A model generated the notes under the pieces. The model saw nothing but the letters and a program-made list of their open reading frames with translations, was not told the origin of the DNA and searched no databases. DNA of 64,000 nucleotides from Microbacterium gorillae (GTDB lineage Bacteria; Actinomycetota; Actinomycetes; Actinomycetales; Microbacteriaceae): positions 62,001 through 126,000 of the forward strand of contig NZ_LN648872.1 of NCBI RefSeq assembly GCF_000826185.2, written 5' to 3'. Both the position numbers and the translations under genes were made by a program. Shown piece by piece: positions 9,127-18,636 of the stretch. Numbering within the stretch: position 1 is the first letter of the stretch; every line of letters begins with the position of its first letter.

Positions 9127-10424
9127 TCGACTACCGACGTCTGCGCATCGCACTGCTGGGAGCGGGAGCCGTGGGCTCCCAGGTGGCCCGCCTGCTCATC
9201 GAGCAGCGCGCCGAGCTTGCCGACCGCGCCGGTGCCGACCTCGAGCTGATCGGCATCGCCGTCCGGAACCTGGACGCGCCGCGCGACGTCGACCTCCCGA
9301 AGGAGCTGTACACGACCGACGCGGAGAGCCTGATCCACGGCGCCGACATCGTCGTGGAGCTCATCGGCGGCATCGAGCCCGCCCGCTCGCTGATCCTGGA
9401 GTCCATCAACTCCGGCGCCGACATCGTCACCGCCAACAAGGCGCTACTGGCCACGCACGGCTCCGAGATCTACGACGCCGCCGAGCAGGTGGGGGCCTCC
9501 GTGTCATATGAGGCCGCCGTCGCCGGTGCGATTCCGATCATCCGTCCGCTGCGCGACTCGCTCGCCGGTGACCGCGTCACCCGGATCACGGGCATCGTCA
9601 ACGGCACGACGAACTACATCCTGGACCGGATGGACAGCGAGGGCGCCGACTTCGCCGAGGTGCTCGCGGACGCTCAGCGCCTGGGCTACGCGGAGGCGGA
9701 CCCGACCGCGGACGTGGAGGCGTACGACGCCGCGCAGAAGGCCGCCATCCTCGCGAGCCTGGCGTTCCACACCACCGTTCCGCTGGACAGCGTGCACCGC
9801 GAGGGCATCACCTCCATCGACGCCGCGATGATCGAGTCCGCGCGCCACGCCGGTTTCGTGATCAAGCTCGTCGCGGTCACCGAACTGCTGCAGAACGACG
9901 GCCACGACGCCATCTCCGTGCGCGTCTACCCGGCCCTCGTCCCGCGGACCCACCCGCTCGCCTCCGTCCACGGCGCCAACAACGCCGTGTTCGTCGAGGC
10001 TGAGGCCGCCGGTCCGCTGATGTTCTACGGCGCCGGTGCCGGCGGCGTGCAGACCGCGTCCGCCGTGCTCGGCGACATCGTCTCGGCCGCGCGCCGCCAC
10101 ATCGCCGGCGGCGTCGGCACCGGTGAGTCGACGCGCGCCAACCTGCCGATCCTCGAGATCGGCGCCGTGACCACCCGCTACCAGATCACCCTGGAAGTGA
10201 CGGACCAACCCGGTGTCCTCGCGACCGTCGCTGGCATCCTCAGCGACGGCGGCGTTTCCGTGGCGACGGTCGAACAGACCGTCGTGGACGGCGCAGGCAC
10301 AGCACGCCTCGTCATCGGAACGCACACCGCACGTGAAGAAGACCTCAGCAGCACCGCGCAGCGACTTGCCGCGAGCGACGTCGTCACCCGCGTCGCCAGC
10401 GTCCTGCGCGTCGAAGGAGAATGA
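9123..10424 (+). CDS. hom: Homoserine dehydrogenase
   Basis: Reduces aspartate semialdehyde to homoserine, the branch point to threonine and methionine. The 433 residues contain the Rossmann start [14 protein letters not shown] (residues 11-24), the [10 protein letters not shown] segment near 105, the substrate-domain signature [14 protein letters not shown] near 156, and a C-terminal ACT regulatory domain from about residue 355 ([20 protein letters not shown]), which in this family gives threonine feedback control. It overlaps lysA by four bases and is followed at a one-base gap by thrC. Confidence 0.97.
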   Translation: MIDYRRLRIALLGAGAVGSQVARLLIEQRAELADRAGADLELIGIAVRNLDAPRDVDLPKELYTTDAESLIHGADIVVELIGGIEPARSLILESINSGADIVTANKALLATHGSEIYDAAEQVGASVSYEAAVAGAIPIIRPLRDSLAGDRVTRITGIVNGTTNYILDRMDSEGADFAEVLADAQRLGYAEADPTADVEAYDAAQKAAILASLAFHTTVPLDSVHREGITSIDAAMIESARHAGFVIKLVAVTELLQNDGHDAISVRVYPALVPRTHPLASVHGANNAVFVEAEAAGPLMFYGAGAGGVQTASAVLGDIVSAARRHIAGGVGTGESTRANLPILEIGAVTTRYQITLEVTDQPGVLATVAGILSDGGVSVATVEQTVVDGAGTARLVIGTHTAREEDLSSTAQRLAASDVVTRVASVLRVEGE

Positions 10425-10425
10425 C

Positions 10426-11505
10426 ATGGCCCACCTCTGGCGCGGAGTGCTCCGCGAGTACGCAGACCGCCTCGGCGTCACGGACGCCTCCACCGTCGTC
10501 ACGCTGGGGGAGGGCGGTACGCCGCTGATTCCGGCCCCGGCGCTCTCCCGCCGCACCGGCGCGGACGTGTGGGTGAAGTACGAGGGGATGAACCCGACCG
10601 GCTCGTTCAAGGACCGCGGCATGACCGTGGCGCTCTCGCGGGCCGTCGAGCACGGCGCGCAGGCCGTTGTTTGCGCCTCCACCGGCAACACCTCCGCTTC
10701 GGCCGCGGCCTACGCCGCCCACGCCGGAATCACCGCCGCGGTGCTGGTCCCGGAGGGCAAGATCGCGATGGGCAAACTCAGCCAGGCCGTCGCGCACGGC
10801 GGCAAGCTGATCCAGGTCCGCGGCAACTTCGATGACTGCCTCGAGATCGCCCGCGAGCTGGCGGACAACTACCCGGTGCACCTGGTCAACTCCGTCAACC
10901 CGGACCGCATCGAGGGTCAGAAGACCGCTGCCTACGAGGTCGTGGACGTCCTCGGCGACGCACCCGATTTCCACTTCATCCCGGTCGGCAACGCCGGCAA
11001 CTACACCGCCTACACCCGCGGCTACCGCGAGGAGGTCGAGCGCGGCGTGTCCACGAAGGTCCCGCGCATGTTCGGTTTCCAGGCGGCCGGTTCCGCACCC
11101 CTGGTGATCGGTGAGGTCGTGAAGAACCCGGACACGATCGCCACCGCGATCCGGATCGGCAACCCGGCGTCCTGGGACCTCGCTCTCGAGGCTCGCGCGG
11201 CGACGGACGGCCTGTTCGGCGCCATCGACGATGACCGCATCCTCGCGGCGCAGAAGATCCTCGCCGCCGAGGTGGGCATCTTCGTCGAGCCGGCCTCCGC
11301 GATCTCGGTCGCCGGTCTGCTGGAGAAGGCCGAGGAGGGTGTGGTCGGCAAGGGCGCGAAGGTCGTCCTGACCGTCACCGGCCACGGCCTGAAGGACCCG
11401 CAGTGGGCGCTGCGCCAGCCGGACGGCACCGACGTGTCGCCCGCCGTCCTGGACGCCTCCACGAGCGAGGTCGCCTCGTTCCTCTCGCTCTCGCGCGAGT
11501 CATGA
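10426..11505 (+). CDS. thrC: Threonine synthase
   Basis: PLP enzyme that converts O-phosphohomoserine to threonine. The PLP lysine is in [10 protein letters not shown] near residues 55-64; [13 protein letters not shown] and the C-terminal [11 protein letters not shown] segment match the short (about 360-residue) actinobacterial class. The ATG at 10426 has the AAGGAGAATGAC ribosome binding site overlapping the end of hom. The stop overlaps the thrB start by four bases (ATGA), so hom, thrC and thrB form one translational unit. Confidence 0.97.
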   Translation: MAHLWRGVLREYADRLGVTDASTVVTLGEGGTPLIPAPALSRRTGADVWVKYEGMNPTGSFKDRGMTVALSRAVEHGAQAVVCASTGNTSASAAAYAAHAGITAAVLVPEGKIAMGKLSQAVAHGGKLIQVRGNFDDCLEIARELADNYPVHLVNSVNPDRIEGQKTAAYEVVDVLGDAPDFHFIPVGNAGNYTAYTRGYREEVERGVSTKVPRMFGFQAAGSAPLVIGEVVKNPDTIATAIRIGNPASWDLALEARAATDGLFGAIDDDRILAAQKILAAEVGIFVEPASAISVAGLLEKAEEGVVGKGAKVVLTVTGHGLKDPQWALRQPDGTDVSPAVLDASTSEVASFLSLSRES

Positions 11506-12437
11506 TCGGTCGCACCGTCGCGGTGCGCGTCCCGGCCACGAGCGCCAACCTCGGTCCGGGCTTCGACACGCTCGGCCTGGCACTGAGCGTGTACGACGAG
11601 CTCACCGTGACCGAGCTCGCCGCGGGCGAGCTCGTGATCGACATCGACGGTGCCGGCGCGGAGGACGTGCCGCGGGATGCCTCCCATCTCGTGGTGCGCT
11701 CGATGGCCTACGCCTATGAGGCCTTCGGGCGGCGCCTGCCGGGTCTGCACATCCGCGCGACGAACGTCATCCCGCACGGTCGCGGGCTCGGTTCGTCCGG
11801 TGCGGCCGTCGTGGCGGGCCTCCTCGCCGCGAAGGGCCTGCTCGAGGGCGACATCGCGATGAGCGAGAGCGACCTGCTGCGCCTGGCCACGGAGCTCGAG
11901 GGACACCCGGACAACGTCGCCCCGGCGCTGTTCGGCGGTCTGACGATCGCGTGGACGGAACCCGCCGGCCCCATGCACAAGAAGCTGCTCGTGCACCGCG
12001 GCGTCTCGCCGCTGGTGTTCGTGCCGGACTTCACGATGTCCACCGAGCTCGCCCGCAGCCTGCAGCCGGCCTCGGTGCCGCGCGAGGACGCGGTGTTCAA
12101 CGTGTCGCGCTCCGCGCTGCTGATCGCCGCGCTCACGCAGAGCCCCGAGCTGCTGCTCGCGGCCACCGAGGACAAGCTGCACCAGGACTACCGCGCCCAG
12201 GCGATGCCGGCCACGATCGCGCTCGTCCAGGCGTTGCGCGCGGCGGGTTTCGCCGCCGTCGTCTCGGGCGCCGGACCCAGTGTTCTCGTGCTCGCGGACG
12301 GTCCCGGACGCCGCAACACGGCGGCCGAATTGGCGGCCTCCGTGCCCGGCGCGACATGGGAACCGCACCTGCTGGCCGTCGATTTCAAAGGTGGTACAGT
12401 GAGGGACATATCGGGGGATTCCGCGCAACCTGCGTGA
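11502..12437 (+). CDS. thrB: Homoserine kinase
   Basis: GHMP-family kinase that phosphorylates homoserine for threonine synthase. It has the N-terminal [16 protein letters not shown] signature and the ATP-binding motif [13 protein letters not shown] near residues 91-103; the C-terminal [12 protein letters not shown] is motif 3. The 311-residue length is normal. It begins at the ATG that overlaps the thrC stop. The 3' end carries a TACAGT hexamer at 12395-12400 that may serve as the rho promoter. Confidence 0.96.
   Translation: MIGRTVAVRVPATSANLGPGFDTLGLALSVYDELTVTELAAGELVIDIDGAGAEDVPRDASHLVVRSMAYAYEAFGRRLPGLHIRATNVIPHGRGLGSSGAAVVAGLLAAKGLLEGDIAMSESDLLRLATELEGHPDNVAPALFGGLTIAWTEPAGPMHKKLLVHRGVSPLVFVPDFTMSTELARSLQPASVPREDAVFNVSRSALLIAALTQSPELLLAATEDKLHQDYRAQAMPATIALVQALRAAGFAAVVSGAGPSVLVLADGPGRRNTAAELAASVPGATWEPHLLAVDFKGGTVRDISGDSAQPA
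12395..12400 (+). promoter_or_regulatory. Candidate -10 element for rho inside thrB
   Basis: TACAGT near the thrB 3' end, about 170 bases before the rho start. The leader between holds a perfect small hairpin (TTCGCA ATTC TGCGAA, 12448-12463). rho leaders are known to carry autoregulation in other bacteria; here that is only a possibility. Confidence 0.3.
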
Positions 12438-12572
12438 TCTGGCCCCCTTCGCAATTCTGCGAAACCTCTGCACCGAAACGCCGGGCGCATGCCCGCGCAT
12501 CAGGTCCGTGCTCGTATCGACGACCTGGACCGCAGAGCTGTTGTGACATCCCGATTCATTCAAGGAGCACTC

Positions 12573-14583
12573 GTGGAGTCCATCTCCGACGTCGAGAACA
12601 CCCCTGCGGCTGCGGCCGCTCCCGCGGCGGAAGCCGCACCCGCCCGGAAGCGCGCGCCCCGTCGTGCGACCACCGCTTCGGCTGCGGCCGGCACTGACGC
12701 CGCGCCCGCCGACAAGCCGGCGGAGGCCGCCGCGGACGCTGATGCGCCCAAGGCCCCGCGCAAGCGCGCCCCGCGCCGCACGGCGGCCGCCGCCGACGCG
12801 GGCTGAGGCGGCAGCGCCGGCCGAGGCGCCGGCTGACAAGCCCGCGGACGCCGCCGACGCGCCGGCTGAGAAGAAGCCGGCCCGCGCCTCGCGCGCCCGC
12901 AAGCCGAAGGCCGAGGCCGCCGCCGACGCACCCGCGGCGGACGCGAAGAGCGACGCCCCGGCCAAGAGCGAGGACGCGCCGGCTGCGGCCGAGTCCGCGG
13001 ACAAGGCCGAGAACGCGGACAAGCCCGCCTCCGGTCGTGGCCGTGGCAAGCGCGGTGAGAAGCCCGCGGCCGACGCCGAGTCCGGCGACAAGCCCGCCGA
13101 GAACGCCGACGCGAAGGCGAACGGCAACGGCCGTTCCGGCGACCAGCCCGCCGAGTCCGGCGAGGGCGAGGACGGCGGCTCCGGTCGCAGCCGCTCGCGC
13201 AACCGGTCGCGCAACCGCAACCGCAACGCCAATGAGGGCGGTTCCGGCCAGCAGCAGGGCGGCAACCAGCAGCAGAACTCCGGCAACCAGCAGAATCGCA
13301 ACAACAACAACAACGACGACGACGAGTCCGGCAACGGCCGCGGTCGCCAGCGCAACAAGCGCCGCGGCAACGGTCAGCAGGACGAGTTCGAGCCGGAGAT
13401 CGGTGAGGACGACGTCCTGATCCCGATCGCGGGCATCCTGGACGTGCTGGACAACTACGCCTTCGTCCGCACCAGCGGCTACCTCGCCGGCACGAGCGAC
13501 GTCTACGTCTCGCTCGGCCAGGTGAAGAAGTACAACCTGCGCAAGGGCGACGCCGTCGTCGGTGCGATCAAGCAGCCGCGCGAGGGTGAGCAGAACACGC
13601 GCCAGAAGTACAACGCGCTGGTGAAGGTCGACTCGGTGAACGGCCTGTCCGTCGAGGACGCCGCGAACCGCGTCGAGTTCGGCAAGCTCACCCCGCTCTA
13701 CCCGCAGGATCGCCTGCGCATGGAGACGGCGCCGGAGAAGCTCACGCAGCGCATCATCGACCTCGTCGCCCCGATCGGCAAGGGCCAGCGCGGCCTCATC
13801 GTCGCGCCGCCGAAGGCCGGCAAGACGATCGTCCTGCAGCAGATCGCCAACGCCATCGCGCAGAACAACCCCGAGGTCCACCTCATGGTCGTGCTCGTCG
13901 ACGAGCGGCCGGAAGAGGTCACCGACATGCAGCGCACGGTGAAGGGTGAGGTCATCGCCTCGACCTTCGACCGTCCCGCCGAGGACCACACCACGGTCGC
14001 CGAGCTCGCCATCGAGCGGGCCAAGCGCCTCGTGGAGCTCGGCCGCGACGTGGTCGTGCTGCTGGACTCGATCACGCGCCTGTCCCGCGCGTACAACATC
14101 TCCGCGCCGACCTCCGGTCGCGTGCTCACCGGTGGCGTGGACGCGTCCGCGCTGTACCCGCCCAAGCGCTTCTTCGGTGCCGCGCGCAACATCGAGAACG
14201 GCGGCTCGCTGACCATCCTCGCCACCGCGCTGGTGGAGACCGGGTCCAAGATGGACGAGGTCATCTTCGAGGAGTTCAAGGGCACCGGCAACTCGGAGCT
14301 GCGCCTGAGCCGTCAGCTGGCCGACAAGCGCATCTTCCCGGCGGTGGACGTGAACGCGTCCTCCACCCGTCGCGAGGAGATGCTGCTGAGCCCGGACGAG
14401 GTCAAGATCACCTGGAAGCTGCGTCGCGCCCTCGCGGGCCTGGACACCCAGCAGGCCCTGGAGGTCGTGCTCGGCAAGCTCAAGGAGACCTCCTCCAACG
14501 TGGAGTTCCTCGTGCAGATGCAGAAGTCGATTCCGGCCCCGCAGGGCGGATCGGCGCACGCGCACGAGAACAACATCCGCTGA
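12573..14583 (+). CDS. rho: Transcription termination factor Rho, frameshifted as written
   Basis: Hexameric RNA helicase that terminates transcription. The reading begins at GTG 12573 (AAGGAGCACTC ribosome binding site) and runs through an Ala/Pro/Lys-rich tail, but reaches TGA at 12804-12806. The rest continues one base out of phase to 14583, with RNA-binding domain, P-loop PPKAGKT near residue 411 and the usual C-terminal Rho motor. Removing one base, for example one G of GGG at 12800-12802, restores about 669 residues. The long N-terminal insert (Asn/Gln/Arg-rich, [10 protein letters not shown]) before the RNA-binding domain is typical of actinobacterial Rho. Rho is normally essential here, so a sequence error is likelier than a true break; restart at an internal codon is another possibility. 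rpmE, often next to rho in this synteny, is absent. Confidence 0.9.
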
Positions 14584-14587
14584 GTCG

Positions 14588-15667
14588 ATGTTCGAGTCGG
14601 TCCAGGCGCTCCTGGCGGAGCACAAGGACGTCGAGCGCGAGCTGAGTGACCCGGAGGTGCACGCCGACGCGGCGCGCGCCAAGCGGGTGAACCGGCGCTA
14701 CGCCGAGCTCAGCCGCATCGTCAAGGCTCATGAGGACTGGACGGCGGCGGGGGAGGACCTCGCTGCCGCCCGGGACCTCGCCCGCGAGGACGAGGCCTTC
14801 GCCGCGGAGATCCCGGGACTGGAGGAGACCCTCGCGAACGCGCAGGAGAAGCTCCGGCGCCTGCTGATCCCGCGCGATCCGGACGACGCTCGCGATGTGA
14901 TCATGGAGATCAAGGCCGGCGAGGGTGGCGCGGAGAGCGCGCTGTTCGCCGCCGACCTGCTCCGGATGTACTCCCAGTACGCCGCGCACCAGGGCTGGAA
15001 GACCGAGCTGTTGGAGCGCAACGAGAGTGACCTCGGCGGCTACAAGGACGTCCAGGTCGCGATCAAGGGGTCCTCGTCCGACCCCGCGCAGGGCGTCTGG
15101 GCGCACCTGAAGTACGAGGGTGGCGTGCACCGCGTGCAGCGGGTTCCGGCGACCGAGTCGCAGGGACGCATCCACACCTCGACCACCGGCGTGCTCGTCT
15201 TTCCCGAGGTGGACGAGCCCGAGGAGATCCAGATCGATCAGAACGATCTGAAGATCGACGTCTACCGGAGCTCCGGTCCCGGCGGGCAGTCGGTGAACAC
15301 GACGGATTCCGCCGTCCGGATCACGCACGTGCCGACCGGCATCGTGGTGTCCATGCAGAACGAGAAGAGCCAGCTGCAGAACCGTGAGGCCGGCATGCGC
15401 GTGCTGCGCGCTCGGCTGCTCGCGCGCCAGCAGGAGGAACTCGCCGCGGCGGCCTCCGACGCCCGCCGGTCGCAGATCCGTGGCATGGATCGTTCGGAGC
15501 GCATCCGCACCTACAACTTCCCGGAGAACCGCATCGCGGATCACCGCACCGGGTACAAGTCCTACAACCTGGATCAGGTCATGGACGGCGCGCTCGAGCC
15601 GGTCATCGCCTCGTGCATCGCCGCGGACGAGGAGGAACGTCTGGCCGCGATCGGTGACCAGCACTGA
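14588..15667 (+). CDS. prfA: Peptide chain release factor 1
   Basis: Recognises UAA and UAG stops and triggers peptide release on the ribosome. The 359-residue protein has the GGQ catalytic loop as [11 protein letters not shown] near residues 227-237 and the stop-codon recognition PAT tripeptide in [13 protein letters not shown] near residue 186; the latter marks it as RF1 rather than RF2. It begins four bases after the rho stop. Its methyltransferase, PrmC, usually follows directly but here lies 6.5 kb downstream, beyond an inserted accessory segment. Confidence 0.97.
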   Translation: MFESVQALLAEHKDVERELSDPEVHADAARAKRVNRRYAELSRIVKAHEDWTAAGEDLAAARDLAREDEAFAAEIPGLEETLANAQEKLRRLLIPRDPDDARDVIMEIKAGEGGAESALFAADLLRMYSQYAAHQGWKTELLERNESDLGGYKDVQVAIKGSSSDPAQGVWAHLKYEGGVHRVQRVPATESQGRIHTSTTGVLVFPEVDEPEEIQIDQNDLKIDVYRSSGPGGQSVNTTDSAVRITHVPTGIVVSMQNEKSQLQNREAGMRVLRARLLARQQEELAAAASDARRSQIRGMDRSERIRTYNFPENRIADHRTGYKSYNLDQVMDGALEPVIASCIAADEEERLAAIGDQH

Positions 15668-15668
15668 G

Positions 15669-15992
15669 ATGACCGGGCGGCAGAACACCTACCCCGGCGT
15701 GATCGGCGCGGCCGTGACGCTCGTCGGCGTCATCGTGGTGGCGCTGCTGGCCGTGCTCTTCTCCGGTGCGACGCTCGCGTCGTTGATCGGACTGTCCGGC
15801 ACACCCGCCCTGATCGCGGTGCTCGTCGTCTGCGCGGTCCTCATCGCGCTGGTGCCCGCCGGGACCTCGTTCCTCGTGGGGCGGATGTGGCACTGCGCCG
15901 CATGCGGGGCGCCGCTGCCCACGCGCTGGCGTCAGGGCATGCGCCTGCCCGAGGACGTGAAGGTCTGCGCCGCCTGCGCCCACCCCATCTGA
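15669..15992 (+). CDS. Small membrane protein with C-terminal zinc ribbon
   Basis: I do not recognise a named family. The 107 residues show two predicted membrane helices (about residues 9-31 and 43-70) followed by a short cytoplasmic tail with two CxxC knuckles: HCAACGAPLP and VCAACAHP, about 23 residues apart, the form of a treble-clef or zinc ribbon. The start overlaps nothing but lies one base after the prfA stop, so translation is probably coupled. It is convergent with the EamA gene across a repeat pair. Confidence 0.7.
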   Translation: MTGRQNTYPGVIGAAVTLVGVIVVALLAVLFSGATLASLIGLSGTPALIAVLVVCAVLIALVPAGTSFLVGRMWHCAACGAPLPTRWRQGMRLPEDVKVCAACAHPI

Positions 15993-15993
15993 G

Positions 15994-16109
15994 TCGCTCC
16001 CACTCTCCGCACTTCCCACGCGCTGGAAATGTCGCGCGTGAGAGCGACCCACGGTCGCTCCCAACGTTGACACTTCCGTCGCGATGGAAGTGTCGAGAGT
16101 GAGAGCGAC
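15994..16109. repeat. Pair of palindromic elements, family B (two units of about 57 bp)
   Basis: Two adjacent units, each opening with GTCGCTCCCA and closing with GTGAGAGCGAC, separated by about five bases. The inner part pairs as well, for example CACTTCC with GGAAGTG in the second unit. A second pair lies at 54091-54207 and a remnant at 18148-18183. Located between convergent genes, where it could end transcription from both sides. Confidence 0.8.
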
Positions 16110-16114
16110 GCCGG

Positions 16115-17080
16115 TCACCGGGTGCGTGTGAGACGGGGGATGCGGCGGCGGCGTGGTGTCGCCACCAGCGGAATCGGCGCGGTGATGGCCTGGAGTTCGG
16201 CGGCGGGGATCTGCGCGCTCGGGCTCGTCCGGCGTGCGCCGCTGACGGTGATGCCGACGGACGCGGTGACCACCAGGGCGATCGTGACCCACTGCGCCGG
16301 GGCGACGATCTGGCCGAGGAGGACGAACCCGGCAACCGCAGCGGCAACCGGTTCGAGCGAGAGCAGCACTCCGAACACGTCCCGCGGCATGCGGCGCAGC
16401 GCCGCGAACTCGAGCGAGTACGGGACCACGGAGCCGAGCACCGCGGTCACGAGCGCGAGCAGCAGCAACCGCGGATCGGCGAGGACGGGTCCGACCCCGG
16501 CGGCTCCGAACGGCGCGACCAGGACCGCGGCCACCAGCACGCCGACGGCGAGGGCGCCGTTACCGGGCACGACGCGTCCGGCGTGCGATCCGGCCAGGAT
16601 GTACGCGGCCCAGAACGCCGCCGACACGAGCGTGAATCCGATGCCGACCGGATCCAGCGGCGCGCCGCTGAGGACGCTGTTCACACCGAGCACCGCCATG
16701 CCGGCGAACGCGAGGGCGATCCAGATCAGGTCTCGTGCCCGCCGGGACAGCACCGCGGCCAGTCCCAGTGGACCGAGGAACTCGATCGCGACCGCGGTGC
16801 TCAACGGCAGGCGGTCCAGCGACGCGTAGAAGGTCCCGTTCATCCCCGCCATCGCCGCGCCGAACAGCACGGCGGCGAGCCAGGCACGGCGGTCCCACCG
16901 GGACAGCTTCGGGCGCGTGATCAGCATCAGCAGGACGCCGGCGATCGCCAGACGCAGGGTACTCACGCCCCACGGCCCGGCGATGGGGAACAGGGTGATC
17001 GCCACGGCGGCACCGCCCTGCAGGGCGAGGCAGGAACCGAGCACCAGGAGAACCGAGGCGGGGGAGAAGCGGCGGGTCAC
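16115..17080 (-). CDS. EamA-family (DMT) transporter
   Basis: A 321-residue integral membrane protein with ten hydrophobic segments arranged as two EamA repeats, for example GPWGVSTLRLAIAGVLLML in the first and LVTAVLGSVVPYSLEFAALR in the second. Many such proteins export amino acids or other metabolites; no substrate can be read from sequence. The GTG at 17080 is chosen because CACAAT lies six bases upstream; an ATG at 17107 is an alternative. The gene is divergent from a LysR regulator, which probably controls it. Confidence 0.85.
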   Translation of the reverse strand: MTRRFSPASVLLVLGSCLALQGGAAVAITLFPIAGPWGVSTLRLAIAGVLLMLITRPKLSRWDRRAWLAAVLFGAAMAGMNGTFYASLDRLPLSTAVAIEFLGPLGLAAVLSRRARDLIWIALAFAGMAVLGVNSVLSGAPLDPVGIGFTLVSAAFWAAYILAGSHAGRVVPGNGALAVGVLVAAVLVAPFGAAGVGPVLADPRLLLLALVTAVLGSVVPYSLEFAALRRMPRDVFGVLLSLEPVAAAVAGFVLLGQIVAPAQWVTIALVVTASVGITVSGARRTSPSAQIPAAELQAITAPIPLVATPRRRRIPRLTRTR

Positions 17081-17131
17081 GAGTCCATTGTGAGGAGCGC
17101 TCATCATGCAGTCCAGCGAGCCTTTCTTTCG

Positions 17132-17137
17132 TATATT
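17132..17137 (+). promoter_or_regulatory. Candidate -10 element in the EamA/LysR divergent region
   Basis: TATATT in the 87-bp divergent spacer; it is the only AT-rich patch there (CTTTCTTTCGTATATTCATC). It fits a LysR promoter, and the overlapping minus strand ATATAC could serve the exporter. A LysR operator is expected here, but no clear T-N11-A palindrome could be assigned. Confidence 0.35.
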
Positions 17138-17167
17138 CATCAGAACAGCTTCATGATCGGAGGCGCT

Positions 17168-18100
17168 GTGCTCACCGTTCCCCGTCTGCGCATGCTGTAC
17201 GAGCTCAACCGGCTCGGCACCATCGCGCGCGTCGCGCAGTCGCTGGCCTATTCGCCGTCCGCCGTGTCGCAGCAGCTCGCCGCGCTGGAGCAGGAGACGG
17301 GTGTCGTGCTCCTTGAGCGGGTCGGCCGCGGCGTGAAGCTCACCGAAGCGGCGCGGACCCTGGTCGGTCACACCGCCGTCATCCTGGAGACACTGGAGCG
17401 GGCCGAAGGAGACCTCGCTCGCGCATCCGGCGCACTGACCGGAGAGCTTCACGTCGCGTCGTTCCAGACCGTGGTGGTCGCCCTCGCACCCGCGGCCCTC
17501 GGGCATCTCGCGGCCGAGCATCCGGACCTCCGCGTGCGGATCTCGCAGTGTGATGTGGGCGTGGGGTATGCGGACCTCCTCCGCCACGACGTCGATCTGA
17601 TGGTCGATGAGGAGTATCCGGACGCCGCGGCGGCGCCGCGTCCGGGGGTGGACTCGCGGATCCTGTTGCATGACCCGGTCTACCTGGCTCTGCCGGCGTC
17701 GGGTCCGTTCCGCGACGCGCGGACTCTGGCGGATCTCGCCGAAGCCCCCTGGGCGCTCGACCTCGCCGGCAGCGTCATGGGCGAGTGGTCGCGGCGCGTG
17801 TGTCGATCGGCCGGCTTCGAGCCGCGTATCGCGTTCGACACCCCGGATCCGCTCCTGCCGGCTCATCTGGCCCGCGCGGGTCTCGCGGCGGCGTTCGTGC
17901 CCGGGCTCGTGGCCGGCGGCCAGACCGAGGGGTATGTGCTCCGGCGTCTCAGCGGAAATCCGAAGCGCGTGCTCTCCACCGCGGTGCGTGCCGGCGGTGC
18001 CGCGCATCCCGCGGTTCAGGCGTTTCGCGATGCCCTGGCATTCGCCGCGCGCGCCGTGGCGCCCGATGACGACACCATCGCCTCCATCCCGCGTCGTTGA
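17168..18100 (+). CDS. LysR-family transcriptional regulator
   Basis: A 310-residue regulator with an N-terminal winged helix-turn-helix (LYELNRLGTIARVAQSLAYS, then PSAVSQQLAALEQETG, about residues 8-45) followed by the LysR substrate-binding domain. GTG 17168 is preferred because GGAGG lies just upstream; ATG 17153 is in frame. It is divergent from the EamA exporter, the common arrangement in which the regulator controls its neighbour and responds to a small-molecule coinducer that cannot be named from sequence. Confidence 0.87.
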   Translation: MLTVPRLRMLYELNRLGTIARVAQSLAYSPSAVSQQLAALEQETGVVLLERVGRGVKLTEAARTLVGHTAVILETLERAEGDLARASGALTGELHVASFQTVVVALAPAALGHLAAEHPDLRVRISQCDVGVGYADLLRHDVDLMVDEEYPDAAAAPRPGVDSRILLHDPVYLALPASGPFRDARTLADLAEAPWALDLAGSVMGEWSRRVCRSAGFEPRIAFDTPDPLLPAHLARAGLAAAFVPGLVAGGQTEGYVLRRLSGNPKRVLSTAVRAGGAAHPAVQAFRDALAFAARAVAPDDDTIASIPRR

Positions 18101-18147
18101 TCGCGTTGCGCGGAATCCGCACTGCCGCGTGGACGGATGTGCCGAAG

Positions 18148-18183
18148 GCGAGAGCGACGGCAGTTCGCTCTCACTCTCGGCAG
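18148..18183. repeat. Remnant of family B repeat
   Basis: GAGAGCGAC, a short spacer, then TCGCTCTCACTCTCGGCA. This looks like the junction of two family B units: the end of one and the start of the next. The rest of each unit is missing. It lies between the convergent LysR and GNAT genes. Confidence 0.55.
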
Positions 18184-18199
18184 ACCGGTGGCGCGCGGG

Positions 18200-18619
18200 T
18201 CAGGCGCCGGGGCGGAACCGGACCATCGTGCGCTGCGGGTCCTCCGGAGTCGCGAAGCCGTACTGCGCGTACAGGCCGTGCGCGTCCGCGGTCATCAGCA
18301 GGGAACGGCGGACGCCGAGTGCGTCCAGGTCCGTGATCACGGCGTCCACCAGGAGCTTGCCGATGCCGGCGCCGCGGGCTTCGTCGGCGACGTAGACATC
18401 GCACAGCCACGCGAAGCTCACGCCGTCCGTGACGACGCGAGCGAAGCCGACCTGTGACCCGTCCGCCGCGTACGCGCCGAAGCACCGGGACGCGTCGATC
18501 GCACGGTCCTGGGCGTCCCGTGTGCGTCCGCGCGCCCAGTACGAGCGGTTGCTGATCCAATCGTGCACGCGGGCGCGGTCCAGACGATCCTTGTCGGTGC
18601 TGATCTCGAAGGCGCTCAT
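18200..18619 (-). CDS. GNAT-family N-acetyltransferase
   Basis: A 139-residue acyl-CoA N-acyltransferase. The acetyl-CoA binding motif A is seen as LCDVYVADEARGAGIGKLLV and motif B as LMTADAHGLYAQYGF. The substrate is unknown; the close GNAT_acetyltransf_2-like form (VHDWISNRSYWARGR) occurs in many uncharacterised bacterial proteins. ATG 18619 lies six bases after CAGGAT on the minus strand, suggesting leaderless transcription. It follows the amidase gene with a 17-base gap on the same strand and may be partly cotranscribed with it. Confidence 0.87.
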   Translation of the reverse strand: MSAFEISTDKDRLDRARVHDWISNRSYWARGRTRDAQDRAIDASRCFGAYAADGSQVGFARVVTDGVSFAWLCDVYVADEARGAGIGKLLVDAVITDLDALGVRRSLLMTADAHGLYAQYGFATPEDPQRTMVRFRPGA

Positions 18620-18636
18620 GCGTCCATCCTGCCCTT

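Noticed and set aside
12780..12806. Programmed +1 frameshifting in rho
   Set aside because: There is no prfB-like slippery site or internal Shine-Dalgarno, and a similar surplus base in infB argues for sequence error. Kept as a low-probability alternative.
11022..13370. Very long minus-strand open frame opposite thrC, thrB and rho
   Set aside because: Composition is Arg/Ser/Leu/Pro-rich low complexity typical of the antisense of GC-rich genes, and the plus strand has well-supported genes throughout.
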